From Nocardia shimofusensis NBRC 100134 (GTDB lineage Bacteria > Actinomycetota > Actinomycetes > Mycobacteriales > Mycobacteriaceae), in contig NZ_BDBT01000006.1 of NCBI RefSeq assembly GCF_001613125.1, positions 1-64,000 of the forward strand: a stretch of DNA of 64,000 nucleotides. Reading direction: 5' to 3'. Below are positions 19,294 to 27,879 of the stretch, one piece after another. Position 1 is the first letter of the stretch. Each line of letters opens with the position of its first letter. The notes under the pieces are model-generated. The model was not told the origin of the DNA and ran no database searches. It worked only from the letters and a program-made list of their open reading frames with translations. Made by a program: the position numbers and the translations under genes.

Positions 19294-20093
19294 CGCTGCC
19301 GTACTACGCGTCCGCCGAGCAGATCATGCGCGACAAGACCGAGCTCGCCCGTAAGGGCATCGCTCGGGGTCGCAGCGTGATCGTGCTGACCTACGACAAG
19401 GGCGTGCTGTTCGTGGCGGAGAATCCCTCCGCCACGCTGCACAAGGTCAGCGAGCTCTACGACCGCGTCGGCTTCGCCGCCGTGGGCAAGTACAACGAGT
19501 TCGAGAGCCTGCGCCGTGGCGGGATCCTGCAGGCCGATCTGCGGGGTTACCAGTACGACCGGCGCGATGTCACCGGCCGGGCGTTGGCCAACGCCTACGC
19601 CCAGACCCTCGGCACGATCTTCAACGACCAGCTCAAGCCGTTCGAGGTGGAGATCTGCGTCGCGGAGGTGGGCTACGCCGGGGAGTCTCCGGAAGCGGTG
19701 CTGTACCGGATCAACTACGAAGGCGCGATCGTCGACGAGCGCGAGTTCGTGGTCATGGGCGGTACCACCGAGCCCATCGTCACGGAGTTGAAGAGCTCCT
19801 ACCAGCCGGGCCTGGAGCTCGGTGCGGCGATCGCCATCGCGGTGAAAGCCCTGAAGGCCGCCATCCCCGAAGGCGACAAGGACAAGCGCGCCATCGGCGT
19901 CGCGCAGCTCGAGGTCGCCACCCTGGAACAGGCGCGGCCTCGCCGGGCGTTCCGCAGGGTCGCCGCCTCCGCGCTCGAGCAACTCCTGGCCGCGGGCGAC
20001 GGCGCGCCCGCACCGGACGAGGCGGCGAAGAAACCGACCACTACGGTGGAATTGCCCGATGATTCCCCCGAAGAACCGGGCGGCTCCGCCTAG
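19290..20093 (+). CDS. prcA: 20S proteasome alpha subunit PrcA
   Basis: 267 residues starting at the ATGA overlap with prcB. The alpha-subunit gate and H0 helix are visible: [20 protein letters not shown], followed by the conserved [19 protein letters not shown] core and [20 protein letters not shown]. It lacks a catalytic Thr, as expected for the outer ring that docks Mpa. The tail (from [17 protein letters not shown]) is Pro/Glu-rich and ends [11 protein letters not shown], similar to actinobacterial alpha subunits. A very strong hairpin follows 25 bases after the stop and separates this unit from pafA. Confidence 0.97.
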   Translation: MTLPYYASAEQIMRDKTELARKGIARGRSVIVLTYDKGVLFVAENPSATLHKVSELYDRVGFAAVGKYNEFESLRRGGILQADLRGYQYDRRDVTGRALANAYAQTLGTIFNDQLKPFEVEICVAEVGYAGESPEAVLYRINYEGAIVDEREFVVMGGTTEPIVTELKSSYQPGLELGAAIAIAVKALKAAIPEGDKDKRAIGVAQLEVATLEQARPRRAFRRVAASALEQLLAAGDGAPAPDEAAKKPTTTVELPDDSPEEPGGSA

Positions 20094-20117
20094 CGAGAAC
20101 GGGACGAATATCACTCG

Positions 20118-20158
20118 ACGGGTCCGTGCTCGAACCACTGGTTCGAGCACGGACCCGT
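20118..20158 (+). terminator. Strong intrinsic terminator after prcA
   Basis: A perfect 19-bp stem (from ACGGGTCCGTGCTCGAACC) with a 3-base loop is followed by TCTGTTTTT. A stem this long with a real U-run is unusual for a high-GC actinobacterium. It should end the proteasome transcript before pafA. Confidence 0.9.
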
Positions 20159-20284
20159 TCTGTTTTTGCGGCCGGAGTTTCCCGGTCGGAAACGGTCGAT
20201 CCGCCCCGAATCGTTGTGAAGCCGTGTGCCCCGCTGTTGTCCGCACCGCCCCGCGACAACCCCACTTGGCTGTAACCTCGAAGA

Positions 20285-21643
20285 GTGCAGCGACGAATTA
20301 TGGGGATCGAGACCGAGTTCGGTGTGACATGCACCTTTCACGGTCACCGTCGGCTGTCCCCCGACGAAGTTGCCCGGTACCTCTTCCGCCGGGTGGTGTC
20401 CTGGGGCCGTAGCTCGAACGTGTTCCTTCGCAACGGTGCTCGCCTCTATCTCGACGTCGGCTCGCATCCCGAGTACGCCACGGCCGAGTGCGACAGCTTG
20501 CATCAACTGGTCACCCACGACCGCGCGGGTGAGCGGGTGCTCGAAGATCTGCTCATCGACGCCGAGCAACGGCTCGCCGAAGAGGGCATCGGCGGTGACA
20601 TCTATCTGTTCAAGAACAACACCGATTCGGCGGGCAATTCCTACGGTTGCCACGAGAACTTCCTGGTGGTGCGGGCGGGAGAGTTCTCCCGGATCTCCGA
20701 CGTGCTGCTGCCGTTCCTGGTCACCCGCCAGCTGATCTGCGGGGCGGGCAAGGTGCTGCAGACGCCCAAGGCCGCCACCTTCTGCCTGTCGCAGCGGGCC
20801 GAGCACATCTGGGAGGGCGTCTCCTCGGCGACCACCCGCTCGCGCCCGATCATCAACACCCGGGACGAGCCGCACGCCGACGCCGAGAAGTACCGGCGCC
20901 TGCACGTCATCGTCGGCGATTCGAACATGTCCGAGACCACCACGATGCTCAAGGTGGGCACCGCGGCGCTGGTGCTGGAGATGATCGAAGCGGGGGTCTC
21001 CTTCCGCGACTTCGCGCTGGACAACCCGATCCGCGCCATTCGCGAGGTCAGCCACGACCTCACCGGTCGCAGGCCGGTGCGGCTCGCGGGCGGGCGGCAG
21101 GCCAGTGCGCTCGACATCCAGCGCGAGTACTACTCCCGCGCGGTCGAGCATCTGCGCAACCGGGACCGCGACCCGCAGATCGACCAGGTCGTCGACCTGT
21201 GGGGCCGTACGCTCGACGCGGTGGAAGCGCAGGACTTCGCCAAGGTCGACACCGAGATCGACTGGGTGATCAAGCGCAAGTTGTTCCAGCGCTATCAGGA
21301 TCGCTACAGCATGGAGCTCTCCGATCCCAAGATCGCTCAGCTGGATCTGGCCTACCACGACATCAAGCGCGGCCGCGGCGTGTTCGACCTGCTGCAGCGC
21401 AAGGGGCTGGCCAAGCGGATCACCGAGGACGAGGCCGTCGACGCCGCGGTGGACACCCCGCCGCAGACCACGCGCGCCAAGCTGCGCGGTGATTTCATCA
21501 CCGCCGCCCAGGAGGCCGGCCGCGACTTCACCGTGGACTGGGTCCACCTCAAGCTCAACGACCAGGCCCAGCGCACCGTGCTGTGCAAGGACCCGTTCCG
21601 GTCGGTCGACGAGCGGGTGGAACGGCTGATTGCCTCCATGTAA
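20285..21643 (+). CDS. pafA: Pup ligase PafA
   Basis: 452 residues from GTG 20285. PafA uses ATP to join the C-terminal Glu of Pup to lysine side chains of target proteins. The glutamine-synthetase-like fold has [13 protein letters not shown] with the metal-binding Glu9/Glu11, and catalytic Asp57 in [16 protein letters not shown]. It lacks the Dop loop, which distinguishes it from the related dop gene in the same window. Length equals that of M. tuberculosis PafA (452). It is separated from prcA by the strong terminator, so it should have its own promoter, and is followed by a short hairpin before pafB. Confidence 0.97.
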   Translation: MQRRIMGIETEFGVTCTFHGHRRLSPDEVARYLFRRVVSWGRSSNVFLRNGARLYLDVGSHPEYATAECDSLHQLVTHDRAGERVLEDLLIDAEQRLAEEGIGGDIYLFKNNTDSAGNSYGCHENFLVVRAGEFSRISDVLLPFLVTRQLICGAGKVLQTPKAATFCLSQRAEHIWEGVSSATTRSRPIINTRDEPHADAEKYRRLHVIVGDSNMSETTTMLKVGTAALVLEMIEAGVSFRDFALDNPIRAIREVSHDLTGRRPVRLAGGRQASALDIQREYYSRAVEHLRNRDRDPQIDQVVDLWGRTLDAVEAQDFAKVDTEIDWVIKRKLFQRYQDRYSMELSDPKIAQLDLAYHDIKRGRGVFDLLQRKGLAKRITEDEAVDAAVDTPPQTTRAKLRGDFITAAQEAGRDFTVDWVHLKLNDQAQRTVLCKDPFRSVDERVERLIASM

Positions 21644-21660
21644 CCCGTGTCCGGCCCGAG

Positions 21661-21686
21661 CCCGCCTCACCAGCGCGTGAGGCGGG
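21661..21686 (+). terminator. Hairpin after pafA
   Basis: CCCGCCTCAC pairs exactly with GTGAGGCGGG around a 6-base loop, followed by TTT. It lies 17 bases after the pafA stop and 52 bases before pafB. Confidence 0.6.
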
Positions 21687-21737
21687 TTTCGCGCGCCGCC
21701 GCGCACCTGCGCGCGCGGGCGGATTACCCTCTATCGG

Positions 21738-22808
21738 GTGGCGATATCCAAGGTCGAGCGGCTGATGAATCTGGTCATCGCGCTGTTGTCGACCCGTCAG
21801 TTCCTGAGCGCGGAGCGGATCAGGGAAAGCGTCGCGGGTTACGAGGACTCGGTCAGCGACGAAGCGTTCAGCCGGATGTTCGAGCGCGACAAGAACGAGC
21901 TACGCGACCTGGGCATTCCCCTCGAGGTGGGGCCGGTCGGGCGGTTCTCGGCGCTGGAGGGCTACCGGATCAACCCCGACGCCTACGCCCTGCCCGACAT
22001 CGATCTCACCGACGAGCAGGCCGCCGCCGTGGCGGTCGCCGTGCAGTTGTGGGAGTCGCCGGAGCTGGCCGCCGCGGCCGAGGGCGCGTTGCTGAAGCTG
22101 CGCGCGGCGGGCATCCACGTCGAGACCGAGGCGCCGGTGGCGACGGTGCCCGCGGTGCCCGCCCGCACCCGTGGGTCGGAGCCGGTGCTCGGCAAGCTGC
22201 TGGCCGCGGTGGACGCCGGTCAGGCCGTGCGTTTCGAGCATCGGGGCTCGGTCGGCGAACCGTACCGGATGCGTGATGTCGAGCCGTGGGGCGTGGTGAC
22301 CCATCGAGGCCGGTGGTATCTGGTCGGGCACGATCGGGACCGCGACGCGGTGCGCAGCTTCCGGCTCTCCCGGATCACCGCCGATGTGACCGCCTACGGG
22401 CCGCGCAATGTGGTGCGCAAACCCGAGGGCGTGGATCTGCGCGATATCGTCGCCCGGGTCACCAGGAGCAGCCCGGTCACCGGGACCGCGGTCATCTGGG
22501 TGGCCGACGGTCGCGGTCGTGACCTGCGCAGGCTGGCCTCGGTGCGGGAGCCGAAGGTGCTCGCCGGTCGGTCCGGGATGGTGCTCGAGGTGCCGGTTCG
22601 CTCGTGGGACTGGATCGCGCGGCTGGTCACCGGCCTCGGGCCGGACGCGTTGGTGCTCGAACCGCCGGAACTGCGCACCGATGTGATGGCGCGGCTGCGC
22701 GCGGTCTCCGAACTCGCCGTCTCGAAGGCCGCGGGTTCGAAGGTCACGGGTGCGAAGGTCACGGGTGCGAAGGTCACCGTCTCGGAGAGCCCGGAGGCTT
22801 CGGCATGA
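21738..22808 (+). CDS. pafB: WYL-domain transcription regulator PafB
   Basis: 356 residues from GTG 21738. PafB and PafC together activate DNA-damage genes in mycobacteria without RecA/LexA. The N-terminal winged helix (SKVERLMNLVIALLSTRQFL, EAFSRMFERDKNELRDLGI) is followed by the WYL domain with the RGRWYLVGHDRDRDAVRSFRL core and a C-terminal WCX extension. The last 30 residues contain three tandem copies of a 5-residue unit (G-[SA]-K-V-T), not part of the conserved domain, so the tail length probably varies between strains. The stop overlaps the pafC start by 4 bases (ATGA). Confidence 0.94.
   Translation: MAISKVERLMNLVIALLSTRQFLSAERIRESVAGYEDSVSDEAFSRMFERDKNELRDLGIPLEVGPVGRFSALEGYRINPDAYALPDIDLTDEQAAAVAVAVQLWESPELAAAAEGALLKLRAAGIHVETEAPVATVPAVPARTRGSEPVLGKLLAAVDAGQAVRFEHRGSVGEPYRMRDVEPWGVVTHRGRWYLVGHDRDRDAVRSFRLSRITADVTAYGPRNVVRKPEGVDLRDIVARVTRSSPVTGTAVIWVADGRGRDLRRLASVREPKVLAGRSGMVLEVPVRSWDWIARLVTGLGPDALVLEPPELRTDVMARLRAVSELAVSKAAGSKVTGAKVTGAKVTVSESPEASA
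22734..22778 (+). repeat. 15-bp in-frame tandem repeat in pafB tail
   Basis: Three copies of GGGTGCGAAGGTCAC (the first has one change) encode G-[SA]-K-V-T. It lies in the unstructured C-terminal tail, so copy number can change without loss of frame. Confidence 0.85.
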
Positions 22809-23791
22809 GTACGAGCAGGCTTTCGGTGCGGCTGTCGCGGCTGCTCAACATGATCCCGTACCTGATCGCCAATCCGGGTATCAGCGCCGCCGAGGCGGCC
22901 GCCGACCTGGGCGTGAGCATCAAACAGCTGATGAGCGATCTGAATCAGCTGTGGATGTGCGGGTTGCCCGGTTACGGTCCCGGCGACCTGATCGACCTGT
23001 CGTTCTCCGAGGAGAGCATCGAGGTCACCTTCTCCGCGGGCATCGACCGCCCCCTGCGGCTGACCTCGACCGAGGCCACCGCCCTGCTGGTGGCGCTGCG
23101 TTCGATCGTGGAGATGCCGGGCATGGTCGATCCCACGGCCGCGCACGCCGCGATCGCCAAGATCGAATCCGCCATCGCCGACGGCGCGACCGACTCCGAG
23201 GGGGCGCAGCCCGCCTCGTTCGCCCCGGCGGAGGCGCCCGCGGTGACCTCCGTCCGCTCGGCGCTGGCCGATGGGCACGCGCTGCGCCTGGTCTACTACT
23301 CGGCCAGTCGCGACGAGGTCTCCGAGCGGGTGGTCGATCCGATCCGCATCCTGCTCGTCGACGACAACAGCTACCTGCAGGCCTGGTGCCGGGAAGCCGA
23401 GGCGGTGCGATTGTTCCGCTTCGATCGGATGGAGGCCGCCACCGAACTGGACGAGCGGGCCGAGCCGCCACGTGACGTATCCACCGAGGCGGCACTCGAC
23501 CTGTTCCAGGACGATCCCGCGGTGCCGCTGGCCCGTCTGCTGATCCGGCCGGACTACGGCTGGGTGCTCGATCAATACCCCATGCACCGGGTCGCCACCC
23601 GCCCCGATGGCTCGATGGAAGCCACCATGCGCTTCGCGACCCTGGACTGGATGGCGCGGCTGCTGCTCGGCTTCGGCGCGGGCGTGCGTGCGCTCGGGCC
23701 GGTGGAACTGGTCGCCGCGGTGCGCGAGCGTTCCGAGGCCGCGCTGTCGGCCTACCGGGATGCGGGCCTGGATGAAGTGGGCGCGCTGTGA
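22805..23791 (+). CDS. pafC: WYL-domain transcription regulator PafC
   Basis: 328 residues from ATG 22805, overlapping pafB. It is the partner of PafB. The N-terminal helix-turn-helix is ISAAEAAADLGVSIKQLMSD followed by LNQLWMCGLPGYGPGDLI. The middle segment TSTEATALLVALRSIVEMPG is typical of the family. The WYL domain follows (ALRLVYYSASRDEVSERVVD, SYLQAWCREAEAVRLFRFDR), then the WCX domain with ATLDWMARLLLGFGAGVRAL. The WYL domain probably senses single-stranded DNA or a related signal, as proposed for mycobacterial PafBC. Its stop overlaps the next gene by 4 bases (GTGA). Confidence 0.94.
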   Translation: MSTSRLSVRLSRLLNMIPYLIANPGISAAEAAADLGVSIKQLMSDLNQLWMCGLPGYGPGDLIDLSFSEESIEVTFSAGIDRPLRLTSTEATALLVALRSIVEMPGMVDPTAAHAAIAKIESAIADGATDSEGAQPASFAPAEAPAVTSVRSALADGHALRLVYYSASRDEVSERVVDPIRILLVDDNSYLQAWCREAEAVRLFRFDRMEAATELDERAEPPRDVSTEAALDLFQDDPAVPLARLLIRPDYGWVLDQYPMHRVATRPDGSMEATMRFATLDWMARLLLGFGAGVRALGPVELVAAVRERSEAALSAYRDAGLDEVGAL

Positions 23792-24843
23792 GCGGGGCGC
23801 CGCCTCGGGTGATGGTGTTCGGCGCGGGCAGTATCGGCATGTATGTCGGCGGGCTGCTGGCCGACGCCGGCGCGGAGGTGACTTTCGTCGGCAGGCGACG
23901 GCTGCTCGACGAGATCACGGCCGAAGGCCTGCACCTGACCGATCTCGACGGCGCGTCGCACAGGATCGCCCCGCAGCGGTTCCGCGTGGCGACCGAACCC
24001 GACGACGCCGATCGAGCCGATCTGGTACTCGTCACGGTGAAATCCGGGGCCACCGCCGACGCCGCCCGCGCGCTGGCGGGCCGGATCCGGCCCGGCACGG
24101 TGGTGCTGAGCCTGCAGAACGGAATCGGCAACGACACCGTCGCGCGCGAGATCCTGTCCTCGTGCGTCGTGCTGCCCGGCATGGTGATGTTCAATGTGAT
24201 CCGCCGCGCGCCCGGTCACTACCATCGCGGTACCGAGGGCGGGCTCGCGGTGCAGGACGATCCGGTGCTGGGGGACTACCTCGGCCTGTTCGACCGCGCG
24301 GGCCTGCCGTTGCAGCGCCACGACGATCTGCGCCCGGTGCAGTGGGCCAAGCTGCTGCTGAACCTGAACAACCCGGTCAACGCGCTGTCGGGCCTGCCGC
24401 TGCGCGAGGAACTCTCCGATCGCGACTATCGCCGCTGTGTGGCGCTGGCGCAGAAGGAGGCGCTCGCGGTCATGCGCCGAGCGCGTATCCACCCGGCCCG
24501 GCTCACCGCGCTGCCGCCGACACTGATGGCCTCGGTGCTCAGGGTGCCGACCTGGCTGTTCCGTCTGCTGGCGGCCCGGGTGCTGGCGATCGATCCGCTG
24601 GCGCGATCGTCGATGGCCGACGATCTGGCCGCCGGGCGGCGCACCGAGATCACCTGGCTGTGCGGGGAAGTGGTGGATCTCGGGGCGATGACCGGGGTGC
24701 CGACGCCGGTGAACCAGCGGCTCATCCAGCTGATCAACGAGGCCGAACAGGGCGAGGCCCGGCAATGGACCGGCGGGGAGTTGCTCGCCGAACTCCGCGC
24801 GGCGGCCGACCGCGGCGGCAAGGGGACCGCGCGGTTGCCGTAG
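23788..24843 (+). CDS. 2-dehydropantoate 2-reductase family protein
   Basis: 351 residues from GTG 23788. It is an NADPH-dependent Rossmann enzyme: VMVFGAGSIGMYVGGLLADA gives the GxGxxG nucleotide motif, LVLVTVKSGAT is the conserved strand, and QWAKLLLNLNNPVNALSG holds the catalytic Lys and Asn-rich helix of ketopantoate reductases. SSMADDLAAGRRTEI supplies the substrate Ser-Met-x-x-Asp pattern, and NGAI-type replacements are not seen. It could make pantoate for CoA synthesis or act on another 2-oxo acid. It is translationally coupled to pafC, and mycobacteria have tatA here instead, so the gene is an insertion in the conserved paf-tat order. Confidence 0.85.
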   Translation: MSGAPPRVMVFGAGSIGMYVGGLLADAGAEVTFVGRRRLLDEITAEGLHLTDLDGASHRIAPQRFRVATEPDDADRADLVLVTVKSGATADAARALAGRIRPGTVVLSLQNGIGNDTVAREILSSCVVLPGMVMFNVIRRAPGHYHRGTEGGLAVQDDPVLGDYLGLFDRAGLPLQRHDDLRPVQWAKLLLNLNNPVNALSGLPLREELSDRDYRRCVALAQKEALAVMRRARIHPARLTALPPTLMASVLRVPTWLFRLLAARVLAIDPLARSSMADDLAAGRRTEITWLCGEVVDLGAMTGVPTPVNQRLIQLINEAEQGEARQWTGGELLAELRAAADRGGKGTARLP

Positions 24844-24943
24844 GGCGACAGGTCGGTGACTACTCCCAGCTACACCCGGAGCGCCGATGCGGTGCCGGGC
24901 AGGTCCGGTAGCATCGAAGACACCACTTTCTCGGGAGGTACAC

Positions 24944-25231
24944 ATGTCAGGCACGTTCAGCTGGTCGCACCTGCTGATCATCGCGTTGTTGTTCGTGGTG
25001 CTCTTCGGTGCGAAGCGACTGCCCGACGCGGCGCGTGGCCTCGGGCGTTCGTTGCGCATCTTCAAGAGCGAGGTCAGCCAGATGCAGAACGAGACGCCGC
25101 AGCAGTCCGGCGCCGCGCCTGTGCAGCAGCCCGCGCAGCAGTTGCCCGCCGGTCAGGCCGCGCAGCCCGCAGCCGCTCCGCAGCAGGCCGCCGCACCGCA
25201 GGCCACTCAGCACGAGCAGAAGTCGGCCTGA
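24944..25231 (+). CDS. tatA: Twin-arginine translocase subunit TatA
   Basis: 95 residues, with GGGAGG 7 bases before ATG. The single membrane helix ([20 protein letters not shown]) is followed by the amphipathic helix [17 protein letters not shown] with the conserved F-G-x-K/R-x-L-P hinge. The remaining 45 residues are Gln/Pro/Ala-rich and probably disordered. TatA oligomers form the passage through which TatC hands folded proteins. tatC follows 110 bases downstream. This is the mycobacterial order pafC-tatA-tatC, apart from the inserted reductase gene. Confidence 0.95.
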   Translation: MSGTFSWSHLLIIALLFVVLFGAKRLPDAARGLGRSLRIFKSEVSQMQNETPQQSGAAPVQQPAQQLPAGQAAQPAAAPQQAAAPQATQHEQKSA

Positions 25232-25341
25232 GCCGATCGCTTCCCTCGGGGTGAGCCCACGCTCGCCCCGATCAGTGCTGTTCGGTGGTAGAGACAGGCG
25301 TCCGCCTCCGCGGCCCGCGAGCACAGGGACAAATCACGACG

Positions 25342-26289
25342 ATGCGAATCCCGTTCGATCCTCGGCGCAGCAAGCGCAGGACGAATCCCGACGGCACCAT
25401 GTCGTTGGTCGAACACCTGCAGGAGTTGCGCAGCAGGCTGCTCAAGTCCATCGCGGCTGTCCTGCTGACCTCGGTGCTCGGGTTCTTCTGGTACGCGCAT
25501 TCCTTCTGGATGCTGCCCAGTCTCGGTGACATGCTCACCGGGCCGTACTGCTCGCTGCCCGCCGACACCCGGGCGTCGCTGACGCTCGACGGTTCCTGCC
25601 GACTGCTGGCGACCGCTCCGTTCGAGCAGTTCATGCTCCGGATGAAAGTCGGCTTCACCGCGGGCGTGGTTCTGGCGGCGCCCATCTGGCTGTACCAACT
25701 GTGGGCGTTCATCACCCCCGGTCTCTACGCGAAGGAACGCCGGTACGCCGTCGGTTTCGTCAGCGCGGGCAGCGTGCTGTTCGTGACCGGCGCGGTGCTG
25801 GCCTACGTCGTGGTGGCGCACGCGTTGAGCTTCCTGCTCTCGATCGGTGACAACGCCCAGATCACCGCGCTGAGCGGTTCCCAGTACTTCTCGTTCATCA
25901 TCCAGCTGCTGATCATCTTCGGCGTCAGCTTCGAGACGCCGCTGCTGGTCGTCGGCTTGAACGCCGTCGGGGTGCTGCCCTACGTCAAGCTCAAGGCGTG
26001 GCGGCGCGGGATCATCTTCGGCCTGTTCGTCTTCGCCGCGGTGGTGACCCCGCAGGATCCGTTCTCGATGCTCGCGCTGGCGTGCGCGCTGACCGTGTTG
26101 TTCGAGTTAGCGGTGCAGATCGCCCGGATCACCGACGCCCGCCGTGCCAAGCGGGAAGCGGCCGCGGCGCTGCGCGACGACGAAGCCTCCGAGATCGCGA
26201 TGCCCCAGCCGGTAGATCCGGCGGCGCCGCATCCGGATCTGGCGCCGCACTCGTCGCGTTCGGCGGCGGACTTCTCCGACACCCTCTGA
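25342..26289 (+). CDS. tatC: Twin-arginine translocase subunit TatC
   Basis: 315 residues from ATG 25342. TatC is the receptor for twin-arginine signal peptides. The hallmark cytoplasmic start [20 protein letters not shown] contains the signal-peptide-binding Glu, and six membrane segments follow, including [20 protein letters not shown] with the conserved FxFE-type glutamate. Helix 5-6 has [20 protein letters not shown] with the Thr-Pro-Asp motif. The C-terminal 50 residues are charged and Pro-rich. It is the last conserved backbone gene before the 34-kb inserted region; helY, its neighbour in mycobacteria, is at 60638. Confidence 0.96.
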   Translation: MRIPFDPRRSKRRTNPDGTMSLVEHLQELRSRLLKSIAAVLLTSVLGFFWYAHSFWMLPSLGDMLTGPYCSLPADTRASLTLDGSCRLLATAPFEQFMLRMKVGFTAGVVLAAPIWLYQLWAFITPGLYAKERRYAVGFVSAGSVLFVTGAVLAYVVVAHALSFLLSIGDNAQITALSGSQYFSFIIQLLIIFGVSFETPLLVVGLNAVGVLPYVKLKAWRRGIIFGLFVFAAVVTPQDPFSMLALACALTVLFELAVQIARITDARRAKREAAAALRDDEASEIAMPQPVDPAAPHPDLAPHSSRSAADFSDTL

Positions 26290-26368
26290 TCCCCGGCGGT
26301 TGCGGGACCGGCCACCACGCCGCGGCGCGGATGGCCTCGCCGACCGGCACAGCGATGTCGACCCGATA

Positions 26369-26397
26369 GATAGTTAGGTTTGACTCACCTAACTATC
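26369..26397. promoter_or_regulatory. IdeR/DtxR-type iron box with extended palindrome
   Basis: TTAGGTTTGACTCACCTAA (26374-26392) resembles the IdeR consensus TTAGGTTAGGCTAACCTAA. It sits inside a perfect 11-base inverted repeat, GATAGTTAGGT and ACCTAACTATC. It lies about 130 bases upstream of the secreted protein at 26524, predicting that this gene is repressed when iron is plentiful. Confidence 0.75.
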
Positions 26398-26523
26398 GCG
26401 GTTTATGGTTCTCACGCCGCGCGGTCCTCGAAAGTCCGAGGCGCGCAACGGCGGGGAGGCGTGGACGTCTCGCGCGAGTCCGGCCAGGCCGGACCTCCCC
26501 CGGGTCGAGTCGAGAAGGGTGTC

Positions 26524-27006
26524 ATGTCCAAAATCCTCAAGGTTGTCATCGCCGGCGCTTTCGCCGCACTGCTCGCGTTGGGTCTGGCCTCGCCCGCTTC
26601 GGCCGATGTCTCGATCCGTAACTCCACGGCGAACGACCTCTACGTCAGCTCCGATACCCCCGGCCTCGACCAGATCGAGCGCCAGTTCGCGGCCTTCTGG
26701 AACCCGAACATCGGCATCGACCCCAAGATCGAGGTCAGCTACAACGGCCCTGGCGCCCGTGCCGCGCTCGAGCAGGTCATGCAGAACAGCCGGACCATGG
26801 ACTTCTTCTCCATCCAGGGCCGCGCGCTCGGTCCGGTGAACATCTCCGGTAGCCAGATGTCCGTCGCGGTGCAGGGTCTGATGGCGGGCTTCCCGGCCAC
26901 CACCACCGTCTACCACTGGATCCGCGAAGGCGGCCTGTGGAAGTTCGACTGGAAGTCGATCTGCCAGGAGATGCAGTGCGCCGGTAACCCGAGCTTCGGT
27001 TACTGA
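26524..27006 (+). CDS. Small secreted protein behind an iron box
   Basis: 160 residues from ATG 26524, with GAGAAGGG 4 bases upstream. A Sec signal peptide (MSKILKVVIAGAFAALLALG) ends at SPASA, leaving a mature protein of about 133 residues with two Cys in CQEMQC. The mature part has a helix-strand layout (LDQIERQFAAFWNPN, FSIQGRALGPVNISG, WKFDWKSICQE) reminiscent of MTB12-like antigens, but I do not recognise the family with confidence. An IdeR-type box upstream and siderophore transport genes downstream suggest a role outside the cell under iron limitation, perhaps iron or siderophore binding. A strong hairpin follows. Confidence 0.7.
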   Translation: MSKILKVVIAGAFAALLALGLASPASADVSIRNSTANDLYVSSDTPGLDQIERQFAAFWNPNIGIDPKIEVSYNGPGARAALEQVMQNSRTMDFFSIQGRALGPVNISGSQMSVAVQGLMAGFPATTTVYHWIREGGLWKFDWKSICQEMQCAGNPSFGY

Positions 27007-27021
27007 CGATCGGATGTCCCG

Positions 27022-27059
27022 ACTGGAGCGATCCCCGGTGTTCCGGGGGTCGCTCCAGT
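27022..27059 (+). terminator. Hairpin after the secreted protein gene
   Basis: A 17-bp stem starting ACTGGAGCGATCCCCGG, with one G-T pair and a 4-base loop, begins 15 bases after the stop. No U-run. Confidence 0.65.
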
Positions 27060-27100
27060 GCTGCGAAGGGGCCGCAGTGCTGCGGCGCGCCGCCGAGGGA

Positions 27101-27130
27101 CGGAGAGGTACAGAGAGGTACGGAGAGGTA
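27101..27130 (+). repeat. Triple 10-bp repeat carrying Shine-Dalgarno-like cores
   Basis: CGGAGAGGTA, CAGAGAGGTA and CGGAGAGGTA stand head to tail, 11 bases before the ABC ATPase ATG. Each copy has GAGAGG, so three alternative ribosome binding sites are present. Confidence 0.7.
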
Positions 27131-27141
27131 CGGACTGAGCG

Positions 27142-27879
27142 ATGATCAGCGTCAAGGGCGTTTCCAAGAGCTTCGGTGACAAAGCCGCGGTGCGGGCGGT
27201 CGATTTCACGGCCGAGGACGGGGCGATCACTTATCTGCTCGGACCCAACGGTGCGGGCAAGACCACCCTCATGCGCATGATCGCCGGTCTGATCACCCCG
27301 GACTCCGGGACGATCACCATCAACGGCAGGCCGTTGCGGAAACTGGAGAACACCATGGGCGAGGTCGGTTTCAGCCTCGGTGCGTTCTCCCGCAACCCGA
27401 AACACACCGCCGGGCAACATCTGCGCTGGCAGGCTCGCCTCGGCGGGATCTCCGTCAGCGCGGTCGCCCCGGCGCTCGAGCGCGTCGGACTGGCGAGCGT
27501 GGCCGAGCGCCCGGTCGGCAAGTTCTCCTATGGCATGTTGCAGCGCCTCGGCATCGCCTCGGCATTGCTGGGCGATCCGCGCACCGTCGTTCTCGACGAG
27601 CCGGCCAACGGCCTCGATGTCGAGGGCACGCTGTGGTTGCGCGAACTGCTCACCGGTCTCGCCGCCGAGGGCACATGCGTGATGGTGGCCTCCCACGACC
27701 TCACCGAAGTGGAGATCACCGCCACCTGGATCACCGTGATGGGCAAGGGCGAGGTCCTCTCCGACGCCAGTCGTGACGACACCGTCGCGCGCGGCAGCGG
27801 GCCGCGCCTGCTCGAGTCGGCCTATCTCGAGATCACCGGAAACAGCGTCGAATACGCCGCGAAAGGGGGAGTGCGGTGA
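27142..27879 (+). CDS. ABC transporter ATP-binding protein (ABC-2 type)
   Basis: 245 residues. Walker A is LLGPNGAGKTTLM near residues 33-45, the Q-loop is shifted (MGEVGFSLGAFSRNPKH, with no clear Gln), and Walker B is TVVLDEPANGLD with the D-loop. The H-loop His is in VMVASHDLTEVE. The signature motif is unusual: FSYGMLQRLGIA instead of LSGGQ, a variant seen in bacitracin/BcrA-type exporters. These ATPases drive export of peptides, lipids or drugs. Its stop overlaps the permease gene by 4 bases. It lies between the iron-regulated secreted protein and irtA, so siderophore or lipid export is possible but unproven. Confidence 0.88.
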   Translation: MISVKGVSKSFGDKAAVRAVDFTAEDGAITYLLGPNGAGKTTLMRMIAGLITPDSGTITINGRPLRKLENTMGEVGFSLGAFSRNPKHTAGQHLRWQARLGGISVSAVAPALERVGLASVAERPVGKFSYGMLQRLGIASALLGDPRTVVLDEPANGLDVEGTLWLRELLTGLAAEGTCVMVASHDLTEVEITATWITVMGKGEVLSDASRDDTVARGSGPRLLESAYLEITGNSVEYAAKGGVR

